The position numbers and the translations under genes are program-made. From Planktotalea arctica (GTDB lineage Bacteria; Pseudomonadota; Alphaproteobacteria; Rhodobacterales; Rhodobacteraceae): a stretch of DNA of 64,000 bases. The notes beneath the pieces were generated by a model that saw only the letters and a list, made by a program, of their open reading frames with translations, made no database searches and was not told the origin of the DNA. Below, in pieces: positions 37,521-45,976 of this stretch (position 1 is the first letter of the stretch; each line of letters starts with the position of its first letter). The DNA is taken from NCBI RefSeq assembly GCF_002105285.1, contig NZ_MUHR01000006.1:406384-470383 (forward strand), read 5' to 3'.

Positions 37521-37817
37521 GTGGATATCTCAACCAACACCCCGCCCTTAGCTTCGTCCCGCAGGGGCGTTTTTTTCTATAAAATTCCGCTGCTTGGATG
37601 GATTGCGCGCGACGTGGCACACGGCGACGAAAGCAATCTCTACTTTGCGCTTATCGCTTTCATGTCACTCTGGGGAATAGCCGCCCTGACCTTCGGATTG
37701 CCGGGGCTGTATTTGCCTGCGCTGGGGCTGGTTCCGGTCTGCTTCTTCATGCTGATCTGGATATCGCTGGGCCGCATCGATCCCGTAGACGGGGATGCAG
37801 GGGCCGCGCAGGAATAG
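37521..37817 (+). CDS. Small two-helix membrane protein upstream of lpxD
   Basis: Unrecognised 98-residue protein with two hydrophobic helices (about 41-60 and 63-83) separated by a GLPGLYLP turn. Start is GTG 37521, no convincing SD. It sits 67 bases before lpxD on the same strand, so a link to outer-membrane lipid synthesis is possible, but this is only context. Confidence 0.6.
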   Translation: MDISTNTPPLASSRRGVFFYKIPLLGWIARDVAHGDESNLYFALIAFMSLWGIAALTFGLPGLYLPALGLVPVCFFMLIWISLGRIDPVDGDAGAAQE

Positions 37818-37884
37818 CGCGACGGGGTTTGCCTCGCTGCGCGCAATAGCTTACATCAGCGACACAGGCGCGGCGAGGGCAGTC

Positions 37885-38976
37885 ATGACATATACGATCG
37901 AGAAAATCGCGAAAGCTATCGGTGCAAGCGCCCATGGCGAGATCACGTTAACCGTGACTTCAGTCGCTGAACCGGCAAATGCAGAGCGCGGTCAACTTGC
38001 GCTCGCAATGAAGCCCGAGTTTGCCGCGCAGCTAGGTGAGGGCCGCGCAGAGGCGGCGATGCTCTGGGAGGGTGCGGACTGGCAGGCACTGGGGCTGAAG
38101 GCCGCGATCATTTCGCCGCGTCCCCGCTTTGCCATGGCAGGATTAAGCGCGATGATGGATCCAGAGCCTCAGAGGACTGCGGGCATACATCCTTCTGCGG
38201 TGATTGATCCAAGTGCGACGCTTGGTGCTGACGTAACGATTGGTCCGCTTAGCGTGATCGAGGCGGGCGCGCGTATTGGCGCTGGCACGCGTATAAGCGC
38301 GCAGGTCTTCGTAGGCCGCGACGCGCAGATCGGTGATCACGCGATCCTGCGCGAGGGGGTCAAGATCGGTGCGCGCGTACGCATTGGCGCGCGTTTCATC
38401 GCGCAGCCGGGGGCAAGCGTTGGGGGCGACGGATTTTCCTTTGTGACGCCCGAGGAAGGCGCAGTGGAGCGCGTACGCGATACCCTTGGCGCGCAGGGGG
38501 CGGCACAGGCGCAAAGCTGGGCGCGCATCCATTCGCTTGGCTCGGTTCAGATCGGCGATGATGTGGAGCTTGGCGCAAACAGCTGCATTGATCGCGGCAC
38601 GGTGCGCGACACGGTGATCGGCAATGGCTGTAAATTCGACAATCTTGCGCAGATTGGTCATAATGTTGTTATTGGCAGGGATTGCTTGATCTGTGCGCAG
38701 GTGGGCGTCGCCGGATCGACGCGCATCGGCAATAATGTGGTGCTTGGCGGGCAAACGGGGGTCAGCGACAATGTGTTTATCGGCGATAACGTGATCACCG
38801 GCGGCGCAACAAAAGTGCTATCCAACGTACCGGCGGGGCGCGTGATGCTGGGCTATCCAGCGGTCAAGATGGACAAGCAGATCGAACTCCACAAGCTGTT
38901 GCGCCGCTTGCCGCGCCTGTTTGGTGATGTCGCAGCCCTGCAAAAGGGTGTTTCAAAACCGCGTGGCAATGACTAA
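37885..38976 (+). CDS. lpxD: UDP-3-O-acylglucosamine N-acyltransferase
   Basis: Adds the amide-linked 3-hydroxyacyl chain in lipid A synthesis. The 363-residue protein has an N-terminal uridine-binding domain and a left-handed beta-helix of hexapeptide repeats (about 110-320). GGDGFSF and the GHNVVIG segment carry the catalytic region, and the C-terminal helical tail reads [16 protein letters not shown] 37885 gives the normal length; the in-frame extension upstream overlaps the previous gene. An ACP gene and a ketoacyl synthase gene follow directly. Confidence 0.95.
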   Translation: MTYTIEKIAKAIGASAHGEITLTVTSVAEPANAERGQLALAMKPEFAAQLGEGRAEAAMLWEGADWQALGLKAAIISPRPRFAMAGLSAMMDPEPQRTAGIHPSAVIDPSATLGADVTIGPLSVIEAGARIGAGTRISAQVFVGRDAQIGDHAILREGVKIGARVRIGARFIAQPGASVGGDGFSFVTPEEGAVERVRDTLGAQGAAQAQSWARIHSLGSVQIGDDVELGANSCIDRGTVRDTVIGNGCKFDNLAQIGHNVVIGRDCLICAQVGVAGSTRIGNNVVLGGQTGVSDNVFIGDNVITGGATKVLSNVPAGRVMLGYPAVKMDKQIELHKLLRRLPRLFGDVAALQKGVSKPRGND

Positions 38977-39012
38977 ATCAACACCACAGCATTTGGCACA
39001 AAAGGGTCGGCC

Positions 39013-39270
39013 ATGAGCATTCGCGACAAAGTCTATGAAATTATTGCAGAGCAAGCGGTTCTGGACGTCTCGGACGTGAGCGATGACAGCACGCTTGAAA
39101 GCCTCGGGATCGACAGTCTTGGCCTTGTCGAGAGCATATTCGCGATCGAGGAAGAATTCGACATAACCATCCCGTTCAATGCCAACGAGCCTGATAAGAG
39201 CGAATTTGATATTTCCTCGGTTGCGAGCATCATCGCGGGCATAGAGCAATTGGTCGCGGCCAAGCCGTGA
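39013..39270 (+). CDS. Acyl carrier protein (lpxD-linked)
   Basis: An 85-residue acidic ACP. The 4'-phosphopantetheine serine is Ser35 in LGIDSLGLVE, in the standard helix-2 context. It overlaps the ketoacyl synthase by 4 bases and follows lpxD by 36 bases, so it is probably a specialised carrier for that synthase and not the housekeeping AcpP. A role in supplying unusual hydroxyacyl chains for lipid A, as for AcpXL, is inferred. Confidence 0.9.
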   Translation: MSIRDKVYEIIAEQAVLDVSDVSDDSTLESLGIDSLGLVESIFAIEEEFDITIPFNANEPDKSEFDISSVASIIAGIEQLVAAKP

Positions 39271-40478
39271 GGCGCGTGGTGATCACTGGCGCGGGCACGA
39301 TCAACGCGCTGGGGCAATCCGTGCCTGAAACCCTGACGGCGATGCAAAACGGCATTTGTGGCATTGGCCCGTTAGAGTTTCGCGACGTAGAGCGCCTCTC
39401 GATCCAGATCGGCGGGCAGGTCAAGGGCTTTGAGGCAGAGGGCCTGTTCAACCGCCAGCAAATGACACTTTATGACCGCTTCACGCAGTTCACCCTTTGC
39501 GCCGCGAAAGAGGCAGTCGCGCAGTCGGGATTGGAATTTGCGGGCGAGTTATCGGCGCGCTCCGGCGTTGTGCTTGGCACTGCGGGAGGTGGCGTCAGCA
39601 CTTGGGACGACAACTACCGCTCCGTCTATGAAGACGGAAAAAATCGCGTGCATCCTTTTGTGGTGCCAAAATTGATGAACAACGCGGCCTGTAGCCATGT
39701 TTCCATGGAGCACAACCTCAAAGGGCCGAGCTTTACGGTTTCAACTGCCTGCGCGTCGTCCAATCATGCTATGGCGCAGGCGTTCAGCATGATCCGCACA
39801 GGCATGGCAGAGGTCATGGTCACGGGCGGCTCCGAGAGTATGCTGTGCTTTGGCGGGGTGAAGGCCTGGGAGGGTTTGCGCGTGATGTCCAAGGACGCCT
39901 GCCGGCCCTTCAGTGCCAATCGCAACGGCATGGTGCAGGGTGAAGGTGCGGGCATTTTTGTCTTTGAGGAAATGGAGCACGCGAAGGCGCGCGGCGCGGA
40001 TATCCTGTGCGAAGTCGCGGGCTTCGCGATGTCCTCGGATGCTGCGGATATTGTCATGCCCTCCAAACAGGGTGCGGCGCGTGCGATTGCAGGCGCACTG
40101 GCGGATGCGAGAATTGACCGTTCCAATGTGGGCTATATCAACGCGCATGGCACGGGCACGGCAGCCAATGACAAGACAGAATGCGCGGCGGTGGCAGATG
40201 TGTTCGGCCCGCACGCGGATGATCTGATGATCAGCTCGACCAAATCCATGCACGGCCATCTTATTGGCGGCACGGGCGCAGTTGAACTACTGGCTTGCAT
40301 CATGGCGCTGCGCGACGGAATTATCGCGCCCACCATCGGCTATGAAGAAGCGGACCCCGAATGCGCGCTTGATGTGGTGCCGAATGAGGCACGCGAGGCG
40401 CGCGTAGATGTCGCCATCAGCAATGCCTTCGCCTTTGGCGGGCTCAACGCGGTGATTGCCCTGCGCAAAGCGCCTTAA
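39267..40478 (+). CDS. Beta-ketoacyl-ACP synthase, FabF-like (KAS II type)
   Basis: A 403-residue condensing enzyme. The Cys-His-His triad is present: Cys162 in VSTACASSNHA, His294 in NAHGTGTAAND and His331 in KSMHGHLIGGTGA. GEGAGIFVFEE is the usual KAS segment. Start is GTG 39267, overlapping the ACP stop. Coupling to a private ACP and to lpxD suggests chain elongation dedicated to lipid A or a related envelope lipid rather than bulk fatty acid synthesis. Confidence 0.92.
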   Translation: MRRVVITGAGTINALGQSVPETLTAMQNGICGIGPLEFRDVERLSIQIGGQVKGFEAEGLFNRQQMTLYDRFTQFTLCAAKEAVAQSGLEFAGELSARSGVVLGTAGGGVSTWDDNYRSVYEDGKNRVHPFVVPKLMNNAACSHVSMEHNLKGPSFTVSTACASSNHAMAQAFSMIRTGMAEVMVTGGSESMLCFGGVKAWEGLRVMSKDACRPFSANRNGMVQGEGAGIFVFEEMEHAKARGADILCEVAGFAMSSDAADIVMPSKQGAARAIAGALADARIDRSNVGYINAHGTGTAANDKTECAAVADVFGPHADDLMISSTKSMHGHLIGGTGAVELLACIMALRDGIIAPTIGYEEADPECALDVVPNEAREARVDVAISNAFAFGGLNAVIALRKAP

Positions 40479-40482
40479 AACG

Positions 40483-40507
40483 AAAAAACGCGCCCAAGGG
40501 CGCGCTT
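40483..40507 (-). terminator. Terminator between the ketoacyl synthase and IalB genes
   Basis: CGCGCCC and GGGCGCG arms (40489-40495 and 40498-40504); six T follow on the minus strand and TTT on the plus strand, so it mainly serves the minus-strand gene. Confidence 0.75.
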
Positions 40508-40534
40508 TCGTCACTATTTATGCTGGCAACTTAT

Positions 40535-41146
40535 TTACTGCGTAACCACGGTCGATTTATCAAACCCGGCGGTGAAACCTTTGAGCGACATGTTCAGCTC
40601 AACTTTTTGATCTGATGCCAGAAACGGCACAATCGTCACAGTCGCTGCCGCGCCGCGTTTAAAGCCGTTCACGTCCGCTTCGGTCAGGCCGATCCGCGCG
40701 AAACAGCCTACGGGGTTGCAAAAGGAATAGGGGTAGCGCTTGCCCTGGCCGCCATCGACAGAAATACGAAGCTGCGCTTGCAGCGATGTTTCGAGCGGTA
40801 CAACAACAGTTGCGCCGGCAATCGCCTGACCGCCCGTTGGTAGACGAAAAATGCTGACCTCTGCGACCGGGTTGCCTTCCTCGTCCTGCATCAGCTGATA
40901 CATCTGGCAGGGCTCGTCATTGCCCTCCTCGACGCGCACACATTGGATTTCCCAATCTTGCTCGGCTTCGCGCACATAGGTCTGGCCGATCTGTGGCGCA
41001 GACGCATCTTCGCCCATGTTCAGATCAGTTTCGATCGGTGCGATCGGCTTGTCCTCTTCAGCGGTCGCTGCCGTGGTTTGTGCAAAAGCCGCGCCGCCAA
41101 GCGCAACGCTGGCAATGGCAGAGAAAACGGACATACGAGTGATCAT
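40535..41146 (-). CDS. Invasion-associated locus B (IalB) family exported protein
   Basis: A 203-residue protein with a signal peptide ending near GGAAFAQ. The IalB-type body has DWEIQCVRVEEG, PCQMYQLMQDEEGNPVAEVSIF, and the Cys-containing SFCNPVGCFARIGLTEADV. The role of IalB proteins outside pathogens is unknown; a periplasmic or outer-membrane stress role is often supposed. ATG 41146 has AGGAA 8 bases upstream. Confidence 0.88.
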   Translation of the reverse strand: MITRMSVFSAIASVALGGAAFAQTTAATAEEDKPIAPIETDLNMGEDASAPQIGQTYVREAEQDWEIQCVRVEEGNDEPCQMYQLMQDEEGNPVAEVSIFRLPTGGQAIAGATVVVPLETSLQAQLRISVDGGQGKRYPYSFCNPVGCFARIGLTEADVNGFKRGAAATVTIVPFLASDQKVELNMSLKGFTAGFDKSTVVTQ

Positions 41147-41345
41147 CAAAGGCTTCCTGACTTAATGTTGTTTACGCCGTGCCTAACACGCGTTTGCAGC
41201 CCTGTCAGTGGCAACGCAGCGGTATAGCGGCGAGATTACGCTTATTTTGCCGATCAATGCACGCTTGGCAAGGCCCTCCATCGCGAAGGCAGCCCATCTC
41301 GAAAGCCTGTCACCACAGGTGGGCCCCGCGCGCTGTGTGCAAACG

Positions 41346-41375
41346 AAAAAAGGAAGACCTCTTGCGGGTCTTCCT
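41346..41375 (-). terminator. Intrinsic terminator without an annotated gene
   Basis: AGGAAGACC (41351-41359) pairs with GGTCTTCCT (41367-41375). An A-run at 41346-41350 gives T on the minus strand, and the plus strand continues TTTCCT. No coding gene ends here on either strand. Confidence 0.7.
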
Positions 41376-41413
41376 TTCCTATTGTCTCTCCCCGTCGGAC
41401 TAACCGACTTATT
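41346..41413 (-). ncRNA. Candidate small RNA C (short, minus strand)
   Basis: TTGACG (complement at 41443-41448) and TAACGT (complement at 41420-41425), 17 bases apart, form a good sigma70-type promoter on the minus strand. About 40 bases past the expected start at 41413 the terminator stem begins, giving a transcript of roughly 68 nt. No open frame is present. Confidence 0.35.
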
Positions 41414-41542
41414 GACGCGACGTTACGATGAGGCGCGTGATGCGTCAACAGGGAATTGCCAGAATGTCGCATTACATACACGGGATTTGCCGATCTTTAA
41501 GGGTCTTTTTCAAAGATAGTTTGTCATCGGGCAAATAGCTGA

Positions 41543-41572
41543 AAAAAGGCCGCGCCAAAGAGAGCGCGGCCA
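41543..41572 (-). terminator. Intrinsic terminator of small RNA candidate B
   Basis: GGCCGCGC (41549-41556) and GCGCGGCC (41565-41572) around an eight-base loop; six T follow on the minus strand. No coding gene ends here. Confidence 0.75.
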
Positions 41573-41657
41573 GTCTGACAGGGAGGAAGTCCGTCCGCAG
41601 CGCGAGGACAGTCGGCTGCGAACAGATTGCACTTTGACATGAATAAGTTAACGTGAC
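41543..41657 (-). ncRNA. Candidate small RNA B with CCTCCCTGT element
   Basis: The minus strand reads TTCCTCCCTGTCAGACT directly before the terminator, nearly the same as at candidate A. TTGAAA (complement at 41687-41692) and ATACAT (41664-41669) with 17-base spacing could be the promoter, giving about 115 nt. No open frame is present. The rest of the 41147-41709 gap holds candidate C and otherwise nothing I can identify. Confidence 0.4.
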
Positions 41658-41709
41658 GTTGCCATGTATGTGCATGGGCGTGTATTTTTCAAAAGTCCGG
41701 GAGTAGGCA

Positions 41710-43251
41710 GTGGATCATCATATTTTCCTGGGAGGCGGCGGGCCAGAGTATGCAGACAAACAATGGCTTAGCCTGAAATACGCCAACCGCCACGGGCTTG
41801 TTGCCGGTGCGACGGGCACGGGAAAAACTGTGACCTTGCAAATTCTGGCAGAAAATTTCTCGAACGCGGGCGTGCCTGTGTTTCTCACGGACGTGAAGGG
41901 TGATCTTTCCGGGCTTGCGCAAGCCGGCTCGCCTGCGGCGAAACTGCACGAACCCTTTACCTCGCGCGCGCAGCAAATCGGCTTTGACGATTACTCCTAC
42001 GATAGTTTTCCCGTCACCTTCTGGGATCTTTTCGGCAAGCAGGGCCATCCCGTGCGCACCACGGTTGCCGAGATGGGGCCGCTGCTGATTTCGCGCCTGT
42101 TGGAACTGAGCGAGCCGCAAGAAGGCGTTGTCAACATCGCCTTTCGCGTCGCCGACGAGCAAGGCATGGCGCTGCTTGATCTCAAGGATTTGCAGGCTCT
42201 TCTGGTCTGGGTCGGTGAAAACCGCGATCAACTGACATTGCGCTATGGCAATGTTTCGACCGGCTCGATCGGTGCGATCCAGCGCCGCCTGTTGGTGCTG
42301 GAAAACCAAGGCGGCGCCGAGCTGTTCGGTGAACCTGCACTGGCGCTTTCGGATATCATCAGCACTGCGCCGGACGGGCGTGGGCGCATCAATATCCTCG
42401 CTTCGGACAAACTTATGGGCGCGCCGCGCCTCTACGCGACCTTCCTGCTTTGGCTCCTTTCGGAGCTGTTCGAGGAACTGCCCGAAGTGGGCGATCCGGA
42501 TAAACCCAAGCTGGTGTTTTTCTTTGATGAAGCGCATCTGTTGTTTGACGGTGCACCCAAGCCGCTTGTGGATAAAGTCGAGCAAGTGGCGCGCCTTATC
42601 CGCTCCAAAGGGGTCGGGATTTATTTCGTCACGCAAAACCCCTCTGATGTGCCCGAGGATGTTCTGGGCCAGCTTGGCAATCGCATTCAACATGCTTTGC
42701 GAGCGTTCACCGCGCGCGATCGCCGGCAGCTCAAAGAGGCGGCGGAAACCTACCGCGACAACCCGCGTTTCGACACCGGCGAGGCAATCCGCGAGGTCGG
42801 CGTGGGCGAGGCCGTGACCTCGATGCTGCAAAAAAAGGGCATTCCGGGCATTGTCGAGCGCACGCTTATTCGCCCACCCAGTTCGCACCTTGGCCCCGTT
42901 GCGCCGGATGTGCGCGCGGCAGTGATTGCAGGCTCGCATATCGCGGGCAAATACGAGGCGAAAATCGACCGCCAATCCGCTTATGAAATCCTGAGTGCAC
43001 GCGCCGATCAGGCAGCGCAGGAAGCGGCGGCGGCCGAGGCGAAAGAGGAAGAACTGGAGATCGCCGAGCGCGAATACAAAGCGGCGCGGCGCTATTCAGG
43101 CACGCGCGTTTCTCGCTCCACCAGCCGGGGGCGCGCCAAAAGCGACAGCTTTGGCGCCGCCATGGCGCAGGTCGTTATCAAGGAACTCAAAGGGACCACA
43201 GGGCGGCGCATCGTGCGTGGCATTCTGGGCGGTCTTTTCAAAGCGAGATAA
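41710..43251 (+). CDS. HerA-like ATPase of the DUF853 family
   Basis: A 513-residue P-loop ATPase of the FtsK/HerA type. Walker A is GATGTGKT (33-40), FLTDVKGDLSGLAQ follows, and Walker B is LVFFFDEAHLLFD. Later GIYFVTQNPSDVPEDVLGQLGNRIQHALRAFT is the typical DUF853 core. The C-terminal 100 residues are charged and Ala/Glu-rich, ending in a basic segment. DUF853 proteins may act in DNA processing, but the true role is unknown. Start GTG 41710 has GGGAG upstream. The patatin gene follows after 6 bases. Confidence 0.9.
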   Translation: MDHHIFLGGGGPEYADKQWLSLKYANRHGLVAGATGTGKTVTLQILAENFSNAGVPVFLTDVKGDLSGLAQAGSPAAKLHEPFTSRAQQIGFDDYSYDSFPVTFWDLFGKQGHPVRTTVAEMGPLLISRLLELSEPQEGVVNIAFRVADEQGMALLDLKDLQALLVWVGENRDQLTLRYGNVSTGSIGAIQRRLLVLENQGGAELFGEPALALSDIISTAPDGRGRINILASDKLMGAPRLYATFLLWLLSELFEELPEVGDPDKPKLVFFFDEAHLLFDGAPKPLVDKVEQVARLIRSKGVGIYFVTQNPSDVPEDVLGQLGNRIQHALRAFTARDRRQLKEAAETYRDNPRFDTGEAIREVGVGEAVTSMLQKKGIPGIVERTLIRPPSSHLGPVAPDVRAAVIAGSHIAGKYEAKIDRQSAYEILSARADQAAQEAAAAEAKEEELEIAEREYKAARRYSGTRVSRSTSRGRAKSDSFGAAMAQVVIKELKGTTGRRIVRGILGGLFKAR

Positions 43252-43257
43252 ATTATA

Positions 43258-44277
43258 ATGACAAAAATGCGTATCAATCTCGCACTGCAAGGGGGCGGGG
43301 CGCATGGGGCGTTCACTTGGGGCGCGCTCGATCGGCTGCTGCAAGAGCCTGATCTGGAAATTGCTGCGATCTCGGGCACCTCTGCGGGGGCGCTGAATGC
43401 GGCGGCTCTGAAATCGGGCATGATCGAGAACGGCGCAGAGGGCGCGCGCCGCGCGCTCGACGGGCTTTGGCACGGCATTGCGCAGAACTCCAACACCGGG
43501 CTGAGCCAATGGTTCGGGCAAGAGCTTTTTTCGCCCTCGCTGATCAGTCAGGCGCTGGAACTCTCGCCGCACTTCATGTTCGCGGATGCGTTCAATCGCA
43601 TGACGTCGCCCTACAGTTGGGGGCCGTTTTACAACCATCCGCTGCAAAGTATCGTCGACGGATTCGATTATTCCGAGGTTTGCGCATCCGAAGGTCCTGC
43701 GCTTTATATTGGCGCGACCAATGTGCGCAGCGGCAAGGTGAAGGTGTTCCAAGGCGATGAAATCGGCCCTGATGCCTTGCTTGCCTCTGCTTGTTTGCCG
43801 ACGTTGTTTCGCGCGGTCGAAGTGGATGGCGAGGCCTATTGGGACGGCGGTTACACAGGCAATCCGCCGCTGTTTCCACTTTTCGGCCCTGACTTGCCCG
43901 AGGATATTCTGATCATCAACATCAATCCCTTAGAGCGCGATGAAGTGCCCCAGACACCCCAAGCGATCCAGAACCGCATCAATGAAATCAGCTTTAATTC
44001 TTCGCTTTTACGTGAGTTGCGTGCGATTTCCTTTGTGCAGCGTCTGCTCGGGGAGGGCAGTATCGCGCAAGGCGCGATGAAGCAGGTGAACGTGCATATG
44101 ATTGCCGATGACGCGTTGATGAACGAATTGTCGGTTGCGACGAAAACCGTGGCCATTCCTTCCGTGCTCGGCGCATTGAAGGGCGCGGGGCAAAAATCGG
44201 CGGATGCCTTCCTTGCGGCGCATCGCGGTGACATCGGGATGCGCAGCAGCGTTAATCTGGAAGCGATGTTTCAGTAA
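43258..44277 (+). CDS. Patatin-like phospholipase (RssA-like)
   Basis: A 339-residue lipid acyl hydrolase with a Ser-Asp dyad. Motifs: LQGGGAHGAFTWG (oxyanion), SGTSAGALNA with Ser42, and the DGG box in YWDGGYTGNPP. Substrates are likely membrane phospholipids, but this is a family inference. It is 6 bases downstream of the HerA-like gene, so probably co-transcribed, and ends at a terminator. Confidence 0.9.
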   Translation: MTKMRINLALQGGGAHGAFTWGALDRLLQEPDLEIAAISGTSAGALNAAALKSGMIENGAEGARRALDGLWHGIAQNSNTGLSQWFGQELFSPSLISQALELSPHFMFADAFNRMTSPYSWGPFYNHPLQSIVDGFDYSEVCASEGPALYIGATNVRSGKVKVFQGDEIGPDALLASACLPTLFRAVEVDGEAYWDGGYTGNPPLFPLFGPDLPEDILIININPLERDEVPQTPQAIQNRINEISFNSSLLRELRAISFVQRLLGEGSIAQGAMKQVNVHMIADDALMNELSVATKTVAIPSVLGALKGAGQKSADAFLAAHRGDIGMRSSVNLEAMFQ

Positions 44278-44283
44278 AGGGGG

Positions 44284-44304
44284 GAAGTCTTCGCAAGACT
44301 TTCA
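44284..44304 (+). terminator. Terminator after the patatin gene
   Basis: AAGTCTT (44285-44291) and AAGACTT (44295-44301), followed by TTCATT; a short, weak stem. Confidence 0.5.
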
Positions 44305-44311
44305 TTCCGCT

Positions 44312-44986
44312 CTATTTCTCCGGCTGGCTCGGGTCTTTGGCGTTGGGGTAGACCAGCCCTGCGGAGATCACCAGTTTGGCCGCGTCCTCGACGCTCATTT
44401 CCAGCTCGATAATATCCTCGCGCGGGAAGAACAGCAAAAAGCCCGAGGTCGGGTTCGGCGTGGTGGGCACGAAAACGCTAACCAGATCACCGCCTGTTGA
44501 AGCACTGCGCGCGACTTCGCCTTTGGCCGTGGTCGAAATGAAACCGATCGCCCAAATCCCTTTGCGCGGATACTCAAACAGGCAGGCTTTCTCGAAGGAA
44601 CGTTCGGACTGCGCGAAAACCGTTTCTGCAATCTGTTTTACACCTGAATAGATCGAGCGCACCACAGGCACGCTTTGCACGATCCCCTCGGCAAAACGGA
44701 TCAAGGAGCGCCCGAGCAGGCCTTTGGCCAGCCAGCCGATCATGATTGTGAACAGCAAGAAGATGATCACGCCGACGCCGCGCAGGTTGATGCCGATGTA
44801 TTGCTCCGGCTGGAACGTATAGGGCACCAGTGGCAACACAACACTGTCGATCCAGCCGATGACTGACCAGATCAGCCAGATCGTCAGTCCGACAGGGGCG
44901 ATTACGACGAGGCCCGTCAGGAAACTGGCGCGCAGGGACGCGAACAGACCGGGGCGGCGAGGTGGTTCGTCAAATGGGGTGTTCAT
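44312..44986 (-). CDS. DUF502 family membrane protein
   Basis: A 224-residue protein with two N-terminal membrane helices (about 21-42 and 68-90) carrying SFLTGLVVIAPVGLTIWLIW and IMIGWLAKGLLGRSL, followed by the soluble DUF502 body VRSIYSGVKQIAETVF and FVPTTPNPTSGFLLFFPRED. The function is unknown; bacterial members are widespread in inner membranes. It is convergent with the patatin gene. Confidence 0.9.
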   Translation of the reverse strand: MNTPFDEPPRRPGLFASLRASFLTGLVVIAPVGLTIWLIWSVIGWIDSVVLPLVPYTFQPEQYIGINLRGVGVIIFLLFTIMIGWLAKGLLGRSLIRFAEGIVQSVPVVRSIYSGVKQIAETVFAQSERSFEKACLFEYPRKGIWAIGFISTTAKGEVARSASTGGDLVSVFVPTTPNPTSGFLLFFPREDIIELEMSVEDAAKLVISAGLVYPNAKDPSQPEK

Positions 44987-45061
44987 CTATTATTCCAAGC
45001 GAGTTGCCGCTTAGTTAAGCGCAGCGCGGGGCGGGGGCAATGCCCCCATGAAGTGCGTGGA

Positions 45062-45976
45062 TCAATTCTGCGCCATTTCGCATGCAATCCTAGCACCAAG
45101 CGCTGCATTGTTCAGCACAAGCGCAATATTGGCGGTGAGCGAGCGCCCCTCGGTTAACTCATAGACCCTTTGCAGCAGATAAGGCGTGACCGATTTTCTG
45201 GTGATTCCATGCTCAAGCGCATCCTGCAGCGCGCGTGCTATCACCGGGTCCATCTCTGCCCGCGGGATTTCGGCTTCTATTGGAATCGGGTTGGCGATCA
45301 ATTGGCCGCCGGGCAATCCCAGCGCTGCGCGCATCTTGTGGGCACGCGCGATGCTGGCCGGATCATCCATGCGCAAAGGCGCCTTGAGCGCGCTTTGGGC
45401 GGACCAGAACGCAGGTATCCTGTCCTGGCCATAAGCAATCACCGGCACGCCGAGCGTTTCGAGCACTTCGAGCGTCTTGGGCACGTCCAGAATAGCCTTC
45501 GCGCCGGCGGCGATGACCGTCACGGGGGTCTGGCTAAGCTCTTGCAAATCCGCAGAGATATCAAAGCTCTGCTCTGCGCCGCGATGCACGCCGCCGATGC
45601 CGCCCGTGGCAAAAACCGCGATACCCGCCAGATGTGCCGCGATCATCGTTGCCGCCACCGTCGTCGCGCCGGTCTTGCCGCTTGCCATGCAAACCGCGAG
45701 GTCCGCGCGGCTGAGTTTCGCTGCGCCTTTGGTTTGCGCCAGCGCTTCAAGCTGCGCGTCCTCAAGGCCGATATGCAGCGTGCCGTTCAGCACCGCGATT
45801 GTCGCAGGCTCCGCTCCGTTTTCGCGCACTGTCGCTTCGACCTTGCGCGCCATTTCAAGGTTTTGCGGATAGGGCATGCCATGGGTAATAATCGTGGATT
45901 CCAGCGCCACGATGGGCGTGCCAGCGCTTTGGGCCGCCTCGACGGCTTTTGATCGGGTGAAAAGGGGATGGGTCAA
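45062..45976 (-). CDS. psuG: Pseudouridine-5'-phosphate glycosidase
   Basis: Splits pseudouridine 5'-phosphate into uracil and ribose 5-phosphate during RNA-nucleoside salvage. The 304-residue protein has the signature VALESTIITHGMPYPQN, then SGKTGATTVAATM, VFATGGIGGVHRGAEQSFDIS and SKSILDVPKTLE-type segments, matching PsuG. Its start overlaps the stop of the kinase gene by 4 bases, and the kinase supplies its substrate. Confidence 0.95.
   Translation of the reverse strand: MTHPLFTRSKAVEAAQSAGTPIVALESTIITHGMPYPQNLEMARKVEATVRENGAEPATIAVLNGTLHIGLEDAQLEALAQTKGAAKLSRADLAVCMASGKTGATTVAATMIAAHLAGIAVFATGGIGGVHRGAEQSFDISADLQELSQTPVTVIAAGAKAILDVPKTLEVLETLGVPVIAYGQDRIPAFWSAQSALKAPLRMDDPASIARAHKMRAALGLPGGQLIANPIPIEAEIPRAEMDPVIARALQDALEHGITRKSVTPYLLQRVYELTEGRSLTANIALVLNNAALGARIACEMAQN

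Noticed and set aside
41689..42975. Minus-strand 428-codon frame opposite the HerA-like gene
   Set aside because: Long only because of high GC; no domain, and the plus strand carries clear Walker motifs.
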